A DNA stretch of 6,713 nt from Chitinophagaceae bacterium (lineage in GTDB: Bacteria; Bacteroidota; Bacteroidia; Chitinophagales; Chitinophagaceae), in contig CANJDY010000155.1 of the NCBI GenBank assembly GCA_947472635.1, forward strand, positions 1 to 6,713, read 5' to 3'. The number at the start of each line of letters is the position of its first letter. The stretch's first letter is position 1. The notes beneath the pieces were generated by a model, which saw nothing but the letters and a program-made list of their open reading frames with translations, was not told the origin of the DNA and searched no databases. The position numbers and the translations under genes were made by a program. Below are positions 1 through 4,391 of this stretch, piece after piece.

Positions 1-261
1 TTAAGGAGCAAAAGGGCAGTTGATATGAATATTGCCATTGTAAGGGCATTTATAGCCATACGGCATTTTGTAAATAAACATAAAGACCTCGCAGAACAAA
101 TACACGAATTGCGTACAGAGTTGCAAACCCGTGTTGGCGAACATGATGTGCAATTGGCCTCCATTTATGATGCCTTAGAAAACTTACTAGATAAAAAAGA
201 AGATGAAAACGAAAAAGTGCAACAATGGAAGGAACGGCAAAGGATAGGGTTTAAAAAATAA
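1..261 (+). CDS. ORF6N-domain protein, C-terminal part (5' end outside window)
   Basis: The reading frame is open from base 1 (LRSKRAVDMNIAIVRAFIAI...) and ends with TAA at 259-261, so 86 codons are visible and the start lies upstream. The ATG at 25 is probably internal, because the codons before it continue the same family pattern. The R-A-V-x-M-N-I-x-I-V-R-x-F-I stretch, the following K-rich helix, the VGEHDVQLASIYDALENLL segment and the C-terminal R-x-R-I-G-F-K-K match what I know of ORF6N-domain proteins of Bacteroidota. These are small DNA-binding-type proteins related to phage KilA-N/ORF6N modules. The visible part is mostly alpha-helical and probably coiled-coil, and the DNA-binding N-terminal half is missing. 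The family is frequent in phage-derived and other accessory regions. Its cellular role is not established. The family call is from memory of the motif, not from a search. Confidence 0.65.
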   Translation, partial: LRSKRAVDMNIAIVRAFIAIRHFVNKHKDLAEQIHELRTELQTRVGEHDVQLASIYDALENLLDKKEDENEKVQQWKERQRIGFKK

Positions 262-262
262 G

Positions 263-286
263 AGGTACAAAAGTTTTTTTGTGCCT
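263..286 (+). terminator. Weak hairpin just after the ORF6N gene
   Basis: Bases 263-272 (AGGTACAAAA) pair with 277-286 (TTTTGTGCCT), with one G-T pair and a 4-nt loop, starting right after the stop codon. The run of T at 274-280 sits partly inside the right arm rather than after it, so as an intrinsic terminator it is weak. It may act together with the hairpin at 297-324. Confidence 0.35.
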
Positions 287-296
287 TATTGTAGAG

Positions 297-324
297 AAAG
301 CATATTATTAAGCTAATATGTTTT
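297..324 (+). terminator. Second A+T-rich hairpin after the ORF6N gene
   Basis: An 11-bp stem is formed by 297-307 and 314-324 with a 6-nt loop (TTAAGC); the core CATATTA/TAATATG is perfect and one outer pair is G-T. It is followed by GATTTT, which is only moderately T-rich. It could terminate the ORF6N transcript but is A+T-rich and not strong. Confidence 0.3.
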
Positions 325-427
325 GATTTTAAGACTAATGGCAGTTTGTTGCCTTTTTAGTGCTTTAGAATAAAAGGCAGGGAGCATATTTAAAAAACTG
401 CCACCTATTCTGCCACCGAACAGGCAT
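325..427. other. Spacer with repeated GGCAG/CTGCC elements, no gene seen
   Basis: I see no coding frame here. The stretch carries several short related blocks: GGCA/TGCC at about 340-353 followed by five T, GCCTTTT at 351-357 answered by AAAAGGC at 373-379, GGCAG at 376-380 answered by CTGCC at 398-402, and an 8-bp direct repeat CTGCCACC at 398-405 and 410-417. The blocks could fold in alternative ways. No function can be assigned. Confidence 0.4.
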
Positions 428-467
428 AAAAAAACCTGAAATACAATATAGTATTGCATTTCAGGTT
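428..467 (-). terminator. Strong intrinsic terminator of the tRNA-like RNA
   Basis: Two 16-nt arms (452-467 and 433-448) pair across a 3-nt loop (449-451). On the minus strand the arm reads AACCTGAAATGCAATA, and every position pairs, including one G-U; on the plus strand that pair would be an A-C mismatch. The minus-strand stem runs straight into seven T (434 down to 428). Orientation, wobble and T-tract all indicate minus-strand transcription. The hairpin begins 9 nt after the end of the tRNA-like body at 477, so it terminates that RNA. Confidence 0.85.
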
Positions 468-476
468 AAAAGGATG

Positions 477-648
477 CTGTAGGGGGAGGGATCGAACCTC
501 CACGGAGCAGTTAGTTGTAGCACAAAGTTGAGTGGTCGACCCTGGTCGGACCAGTATTGCTACTGGCTCGGCTCTATGCTATATTTATCCTGTGATCTCC
601 ACCCCCGAGACAAGGGGGCATGTCTGCCAAAAATTTCATCACCCCACA
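477..648 (-). ncRNA. tRNA-like RNA with a 100-nt structured variable arm (anticodon GUC)
   Basis: Read on the minus strand from 648, all tRNA arms are present. The acceptor is TGTGGGG (648-642) with CCCTACA (484-478), 7 bp with one G-U, and discriminator G477. The D arm (639-620) has the Leu-like AAAT...GGCAGAC pattern with G628-G627. The anticodon stem is CCCCC (618-614)/GGGGG (606-602) around loop TTGTCTC, anticodon GUC. The T arm is GGAGG/CCTCC with canonical loop TTCGATC (496-490). CCA is not encoded. Between anticodon and T stems lie 100 nt (601-502) instead of 4-24. They contain a basal stem GGAG/CTCC (600-597/507-504), a 10-bp helix TAGCATAGAG/CTTTGTGCTA (581-572/527-518) and a GCAA-capped hairpin CCAGTA/TACTGG (566-551). 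The acceptor G-U and two G-U pairs of the 10-bp helix would be A-C on the plus strand, so minus is the sense strand. A pyrimidine at position 37 and a Leu-type body with an Asp anticodon argue against ordinary decoding. It may be a tRNA mimic, a Y-RNA-like RNA or a regulatory RNA. The structure is clear; the function is unknown. Confidence 0.8.
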
Positions 649-681
649 GTATTGGTTGATGGATGGTAAGAACTTAGTATG

Positions 682-689
682 CAAATCTA
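682..689 (-). promoter_or_regulatory. Candidate -7 element for the tRNA-like RNA
   Basis: The minus strand reads TAGATTTG (689 to 682), an exact match to the Bacteroidota -7 consensus TAnnTTTG, 33 nt before the mature 5' end at 648. Transcription would start near 676 and leave a leader of about 28 nt, which RNase P could remove. No TTG is found at the usual -33 spacing, so this remains tentative. Confidence 0.4.
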
Positions 690-745
690 CACAAAATGCC
701 ATTATGTTGAAAATAATTTATAAAATATTTAATAAATATAGATAA

Positions 746-771
746 TTGTCAAATAAATATGTTTATATTTG
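746..771 (+). promoter_or_regulatory. Candidate promoter of the Lrp/AsnC-type gene
   Basis: TATATTTG at 764-771 matches the Bacteroidota -7 consensus TAnnTTTG. A TTG lies at 746-748, only 15 nt upstream, which is shorter than the usual 17-23. The -7 element is 27 nt before the ATG at 798, giving a leader of about 20 nt. It overlaps the codons that follow the alternative ATG at 759, which argues for the downstream start. Confidence 0.4.
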
Positions 772-797
772 AAATAATATTAAAATTGCTTTACTAT

Positions 798-1271
798 ATG
801 GCTACAAAATTGAATCTTGATAAATTGGATCTTCAGATTATCCATGAGATGATGGAAACTGCTGAAATCTCTTACGCCGAGCTAGGTAAAAAATTATTTG
901 TGAGCGGCGGTACCATTCACGTTCGTATCAAAAAACTGCAAGAATTTAATATTGTAAAAGGCACCCGTTTAAATGTGGACCTTCGACAATTAGGGTACGA
1001 TATTACCGCTTTTGTGGGGATTTATCTCGAAAAAAGTTCTTTGTACGATTCTGTAGCCAAGGAATTAATGGCTATCCCCGAAATAGTACGGTTGAATTAT
1101 ATCACCGGCAACTATAGCATGTTTATTGAAATCGTTTGTAAAGACATCGCCCAATTGCGCGCAGTATTGCATGATGAACTTCAAAAAATTAAGGGAATCG
1201 ATCGCACCGAAACATTTATTTCACTCGAAGAAGGATTTACCCGCAATGTTCAGGTAGCACCTGCTCAATAA
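798..1271 (+). CDS. Lrp/AsnC-family transcriptional regulator
   Basis: This 157-aa protein has the two-part Lrp/AsnC layout. Residues about 5-55 form the N-terminal helix-turn-helix (LDKLDLQIIHEMMETAEISYAELG, then the recognition helix region SGGTIHVRIKKLQEFNIVKG). Residues about 68-148 form the alpha/beta ligand-sensing (RAM) domain, with the typical G-N-Y-S-M-F-I-E-I and the closing T-E-T-F-I-S-L-E-E. Such proteins form dimers or octamers and often respond to an amino acid; the ligand cannot be read from sequence. An ATG at 759 would add 13 hydrophobic residues (MFIFEIILKLLYY) that do not belong to the fold and would overlap the candidate promoter, so I chose 798. No Shine-Dalgarno sequence is visible, as is common in Bacteroidota. 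The gene stands alone, convergent with the permease gene. Confidence 0.9.
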   Translation: MATKLNLDKLDLQIIHEMMETAEISYAELGKKLFVSGGTIHVRIKKLQEFNIVKGTRLNVDLRQLGYDITAFVGIYLEKSSLYDSVAKELMAIPEIVRLNYITGNYSMFIEIVCKDIAQLRAVLHDELQKIKGIDRTETFISLEEGFTRNVQVAPAQ

Positions 1272-1319
1272 ACTTTCAGTTGTAACCATCAGCTTGTAAG
1301 CTTTCCACTTTGTTAGAAT

Positions 1320-2429
1320 TTAAGAGGGGTCTCTTACATCCACCGCATCTCTCAATCCATTTCCCAACAAGTTAAAAGCAAGTACCAGCAACATAATGGC
1401 AATGCCGGGTATGATGGCCAGCATAGGTTGATGCGTGATAATAAAATTGTAATTTTCTTTGATCATCAGACCCCAACTCGGTTGGGGAGGCTGAACGCCA
1501 ATTCCCAAAAAACTCAAGCCCGCTTCAATAATTATGGCAGTGGCAAAGTTGCTTGCTCCAATCACTAGCACCGGCCCCAGCACATTAGGAAGTATATGCC
1601 GGAGGATAATTCTGCTATCACTGAATCCCAGCACCCTAGCCGCCTGCACATATTCCAATTCCTTTAATGCCATTACTTGGCCACGAATTAAGCGAGCCAC
1701 ACTAATCCACATGGTTAAACCAACGGCAATGAATATCTGCCAAAAACCTTTTCCAAGTGCCATCGTTAGGGCAAATACCAATAATAAAGTGGGGATGCTC
1801 CAGGTTACATTAATGAGCCATAAAATAGTTGCGTCTATACGTCCACGATAGTATCCTGCTACCGATCCCAAAAAAATGCCTAGCGTGAGTGAAATAAAAA
1901 CAGCAATCAGTCCTACTGCCAAACTAACACGGGTGCCAATCATCAGTCGGCTCGCAATATCTCTTCCAAATTTATCTGTTCCCAACCAATAGGTCTTGGT
2001 TACTAAGTATTGGGAAACTAGCTGCTCGGGCTGATGTTCGGTGAGCTGGTTAATGGAATAATACTGGATTACTGAAGTGTCTTCATCCACATATTTGTTT
2101 ACGCGGAGCTCATCTTGGTGAATGGTATAACTGCTAATAGGTAGGTATCGGCAATCAGCTGGTTTACCAAACATCAGTTGGTTAAACCAGTTAACAGGAG
2201 CTTGTTTTTTATCCTGTATTTTTAAAAAAAGTTGTGTATAGCCGGGCCTTTTCGCCTGTATTTCTACAGTTTGCAAATCTGCATTGGGTGATCCATCCGG
2301 GGCCAACAGGTATCCGAAAATTGCGATGCAAGTAGCCACTGCAATAATCCCCAAACCAACTAAGGCACCCTTGTTTTTTTTGAGGCTTTTCCAGATTTGA
2401 TGGGAGAAAGAAAATGAATGGTGAGACAT
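1320..2429 (-). CDS. ABC transporter permease, OppC/DppC type
   Basis: This 369-aa inner-membrane protein is the second-type permease subunit of peptide/nickel ABC importers. A membrane segment at about 21-42 is followed by a periplasmic part (about 43-150). The family signature WLGTDKFGRDIASRLMIGTRVSL (148-170) leads into the transport domain, with membrane segments near 166-192, 200-222, 230-246, 283-306 and 335-357. The cytoplasmic EAA loop, which contacts the ATPase, is clear (LEYVQAARVLGFS...RHILPN, about 258-282), as is EAGLSFLGIGVQPPQPSWG (302-320). The roughly 100-residue periplasmic insert is longer than in E. coli OppC. A TTG frame from 2486 would overlap the upstream gene, so I chose the ATG at 2429, 19 nt after that gene's stop. 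No partner permease, ATPase or binding protein is in the window, so the substrate is unknown. Confidence 0.9.
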   Translation of the reverse strand: MSHHSFSFSHQIWKSLKKNKGALVGLGIIAVATCIAIFGYLLAPDGSPNADLQTVEIQAKRPGYTQLFLKIQDKKQAPVNWFNQLMFGKPADCRYLPISSYTIHQDELRVNKYVDEDTSVIQYYSINQLTEHQPEQLVSQYLVTKTYWLGTDKFGRDIASRLMIGTRVSLAVGLIAVFISLTLGIFLGSVAGYYRGRIDATILWLINVTWSIPTLLLVFALTMALGKGFWQIFIAVGLTMWISVARLIRGQVMALKELEYVQAARVLGFSDSRIILRHILPNVLGPVLVIGASNFATAIIIEAGLSFLGIGVQPPQPSWGLMIKENYNFIITHQPMLAIIPGIAIMLLVLAFNLLGNGLRDAVDVRDPS

Positions 2430-2448
2430 ATTTTTTGGATTAATGATA

Positions 2449-3621
2449 TTATTTAACAGACCGTTCCTTCCAGGTGTATTTTCCAAACTTGCCTAGCCAT
2501 CCCGCTATTACGGTATACAAAATATGAAAAGGTTGGGCAATCGGAAACCACCCAATCAGCTTGGTTTGATTGAAAAATGTAGCAACAGGGTAAAGGAAAA
2601 ATAGCTCAATCAAAGTTTTTCCTATAAGCAAAATAAAATACCATTGAATCATTGGTAACTTATAGTGAAATAGGGTAATCTCCTGCGGGTTCACTAAAGC
2701 TACGATGGGAAGCGCCAACAGCAGCACATTTAAAAAATATACAATAATCAATACCACAAAAATTCTTTTGTCATCAAATTGATCCGCCTTACTTGCCCAG
2801 CGGATACGTTGGTTTAAAAATTGATGGAGGGTGGTTACGGGATTGGTTTGTACAATCACGTCCTGACTTTTTAAATAGTCGATCTTATCAGGAAATCGCT
2901 TATAAATCTTGTGGAGTAATAACATATCATCGCCGCTGGCAATGTTATCGATTCCTTTAAACCCATTCACCGCTGTGAATGCCTCCTTTGTATAAGCAAG
3001 ATTGGCGCCATTGCACATGCTATGAAATTTTTTATGTACGGAGGCGCCGGTAATTCCTTGTAGGGTCATGAAGTCAAGCGATTGAAAAATTTCAATCATT
3101 CTATTGCTATGGCGGATGAGTACGGGCATTACTATAAATGCAGATTTTTTTGTTTCATAAAATGCTGCGATGGTGGTGAGCCAGTGGGTAGGAAAAATAC
3201 AGTCTGCATCTGTTGTAACAAGTAGATCACCGCTGGATTGCTGTATGGCAATTTCAATCGCCTTCTTTTTGTAAGCATTGATCTCATTGGCTGCAATGAA
3301 ATCTTTTAGGGAAATCAGCTTCACATTTTGTGCGGCATAACTTTTAATGATTGCAGCCGTGTTATCGGTAGAATGGTCATCTACCACCAGTACCTCAAAT
3401 AAATGCTTTGGGTACGACTGGTCAATAATTGACTGTAAGCAGTTGGCTATATTTTCTTCCTCATTTCGGGCAGGAATGATGATAGAAATTTTTGTATTCA
3501 AGTTGGAATGACTTGCTACTTTGAAGTCGGGAATGCTAAGCCAGCTTTTTCTGTAGTAAATAAGCAATGCCGAGTAGCACAGCAGCAATAGTATTGAAAC
3601 AGTAAGTAAGATTGGCTCCAT
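2449..3621 (-). CDS. Membrane-bound family 2 glycosyltransferase (processive type)
   Basis: This 390-aa protein has one N-terminal membrane segment (about 4-22), a cytoplasmic GT-A catalytic domain and a C-terminal membrane bundle (about 287-310, 325-347, 356-376). GT2 motifs appear in order: IPARNEEENI (49-58), VVDDHSTDNT (79-88) for nucleotide binding, TTDAD (136-140) as the metal-binding DxD, SGDDMLL (229-235) at the catalytic-base position, and QRIRW (271-275), the QxxRW motif of processive synthases such as cellulose and hyaluronan synthases. It probably transfers sugar from a nucleotide-sugar at the inner membrane; donor and product are unknown. The open frame continues upstream to a TTG at 3699, but that TTG overlaps a candidate promoter and adds a stretch that does not look like protein family sequence, so I chose the ATG at 3621. 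It is probably the first gene of an operon with the permease. Confidence 0.88.
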   Translation of the reverse strand: MEPILLTVSILLLLCYSALLIYYRKSWLSIPDFKVASHSNLNTKISIIIPARNEEENIANCLQSIIDQSYPKHLFEVLVVDDHSTDNTAAIIKSYAAQNVKLISLKDFIAANEINAYKKKAIEIAIQQSSGDLLVTTDADCIFPTHWLTTIAAFYETKKSAFIVMPVLIRHSNRMIEIFQSLDFMTLQGITGASVHKKFHSMCNGANLAYTKEAFTAVNGFKGIDNIASGDDMLLLHKIYKRFPDKIDYLKSQDVIVQTNPVTTLHQFLNQRIRWASKADQFDDKRIFVVLIIVYFLNVLLLALPIVALVNPQEITLFHYKLPMIQWYFILLIGKTLIELFFLYPVATFFNQTKLIGWFPIAQPFHILYTVIAGWLGKFGKYTWKERSVK

Positions 3622-3668
3622 AATGATCTGCTGCAAGGTTTCGCCCAGGCAGTTGGGGGTAAATAAAA

Positions 3669-3699
3669 CAATAATACCGTTAAAAAATAAATATACCAA
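3669..3699 (-). promoter_or_regulatory. Candidate promoter of the glycosyltransferase-permease operon
   Basis: On the minus strand TTG (3699-3697) is followed after 20 nt by TATTATTG (3676-3669), one mismatch from TAnnTTTG. Spacing fits the Bacteroidota pattern. Transcription would begin near 3663, about 42 nt before the ATG at 3621. The MarR palindrome lies about 70 bp upstream of this promoter. Confidence 0.4.
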
Positions 3700-3737
3700 C
3701 AGTGTTTACAGTTGGCGCTTGTTCCCCGTAAAAATAG

Positions 3738-3769
3738 TTGTAAATATTGCAAATGAATGATTATCTTTA
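3738..3769 (+). promoter_or_regulatory. Candidate promoter of the MarR-type gene
   Basis: TTG at 3738-3740 is followed after 21 nt by TATCTTTA (3762-3769), one mismatch from TAnnTTTG. The predicted transcription start, near 3775, falls inside the palindrome at 3769-3792, leaving a very short leader. The arrangement is what a self-repressed gene would have. Confidence 0.4.
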
Positions 3770-3792
3770 TATAGTTGTTTAAACAACTATAT
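3769..3792. promoter_or_regulatory. Perfect 24-bp palindrome, probable MarR operator
   Basis: The left half ATATAGTTGTTT (3769-3780) is the exact reverse complement of the right half AAACAACTATAT (3781-3792), with no spacer. It covers the likely transcription start and the first two bases of the MarR start codon (ATG at 3791). MarR dimers bind palindromes of about this size near their own promoters, so autorepression is the natural reading. An isolated half-site ATAGTTGT lies upstream at 3734-3741, 37 bp from the matching bases of the palindrome. Confidence 0.75.
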
Positions 3793-4246
3793 GCCTAAGA
3801 ACCAATTTAAACGCGGAGAGTTATACAGTTTTATCACTGGAAAAGCGAGTACGGCCATTTCGCGCCGCCTACAGAAAAATTTTAAGCAAGCGGGAGTGGA
3901 TATTACGATTGAGCAGTGGAGTGTATTGTATCATTTGTGGAAGCAGGATGGGCAGAGCCAACAGCAATTGTGCGATGCTACTTTTAGGGATAAGCCGAGT
4001 ATTACCCGCCTGGTAGACAACCTTGAAAAGTTGCAACTCGTAAAAAGAGTGGCCAATAAGGATGACCGCAGAATCAATCGGATTTATCTAACGCAGAAGG
4101 CTAATCAATTGCAGGAGCAAACGATGGAGCTGGCAAATCAAACATTGAATGAGGCACTGGAAGGGGTTACCAATGGACAAATAGAAATAGCGAAGGAGGT
4201 ACTGCAGAAAGTATATGACAACCTTGCACCCTCTAGCACTTTGTAA
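3791..4246 (+). CDS. MarR-family transcriptional regulator
   Basis: This 151-aa protein has the MarR winged-helix layout. N-terminal and C-terminal helices (about 8-33 and 103-146) form the dimer interface. Residues about 37-100 form the winged helix: ITIEQWSVLYHLWKQDG, then QQQLCDATFRDKPSITRLVDNLEKLQLVKRV with the recognition helix near 66-80, then the wing motif DDRRINRIYLT (91-101), whose D-x-R is diagnostic. Such regulators are usually repressors released by a small ligand; the ligand cannot be read here. The ATG overlaps the palindromic operator, no Shine-Dalgarno sequence is visible and the leader is very short. It diverges from the glycosyltransferase-permease operon and precedes the acyl-CoA dehydrogenase gene by 145 bp, so it may control either or both. 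The link with fatty-acid oxidation is inferred from position only. Confidence 0.92.
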   Translation: MPKNQFKRGELYSFITGKASTAISRRLQKNFKQAGVDITIEQWSVLYHLWKQDGQSQQQLCDATFRDKPSITRLVDNLEKLQLVKRVANKDDRRINRIYLTQKANQLQEQTMELANQTLNEALEGVTNGQIEIAKEVLQKVYDNLAPSSTL

Positions 4247-4354
4247 TGTCCGCTAGAAGCTGAAGATTTATCCGACCGTAGTGCTTTGAACCCTATATTT
4301 TTAAATTACTTGAACCAATTATTTAGATAATCTTTAAAAAAAAACTTCCATTCC

Positions 4355-4368
4355 CCCGAGCAATCGGG
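4355..4368 (+). other. GCAA-capped hairpin in the dehydrogenase leader
   Basis: CCCGA (4355-4359) pairs with TCGGG (4364-4368) around a GCAA tetraloop, a stable GNRA cap. It is not followed by a T-run, so it is not an intrinsic terminator. It sits 6 nt before the GAGGAGG ribosome-binding sequence and could protect the 5' end or modulate translation; this is inference. Confidence 0.4.
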
Positions 4369-4374
4369 AGGTAT

Positions 4375-4381
4375 GAGGAGG
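4375..4381 (+). promoter_or_regulatory. Shine-Dalgarno sequence of the acyl-CoA dehydrogenase
   Basis: GAGGAGG lies 10 nt before the ATG at 4392. It is the only clear Shine-Dalgarno-like sequence before a gene in this window and supports the chosen start. The sequence carries no further start codon in frame between it and 4392. Confidence 0.55.
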
Positions 4382-4391
4382 CTTTCATTTT

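Noticed and set aside
477..648. Transfer-messenger RNA (tmRNA)
   Set aside because: A complete D arm and anticodon arm are present, the length is far too short, and no tag-peptide frame ending in a hydrophobic Ala-rich tail is seen.
477..648. tRNA with a group I intron
   Set aside because: The insert is in the variable arm, not the anticodon loop, and is only about 90 nt beyond a normal arm, too short for a group I core.
759..797. ATG at 759 as the start of the Lrp/AsnC-type gene
   Set aside because: It would add 13 hydrophobic residues unlike the family and overlap the TATATTTG -7 element; the ATG at 798 begins the known fold.
1272..1319. Possible terminator between the convergent Lrp and permease genes (AGCTTGTAAGCT)
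   Set aside because: The stem is only 5 bp with a 2-nt loop and no T-run follows on either strand.
1534..1851. Open frame on the plus strand inside the permease gene, and similar frames opposite the dehydrogenase gene (4845-5162, 5108-5476, 5606-5935)
   Set aside because: They lie antisense to clear, full-length genes, show no recognisable family pattern and have no start signals.
2430..2486. TTG at 2486 as the start of the permease
   Set aside because: It would overlap the glycosyltransferase gene by 38 bp and adds an unrelated segment; the ATG at 2429 gives a normal N-terminus.
3622..3699. TTG at 3699 as the start of the glycosyltransferase
   Set aside because: The TTG coincides with a candidate -33 element, and the ATG at 3621 starts exactly before the first membrane segment.
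4237..4286. AGCACT/AGTGCT inverted repeat after the MarR gene
   Set aside because: The arms are only 6 bp and about 40 nt apart, with no T-run; not convincing as a terminator.
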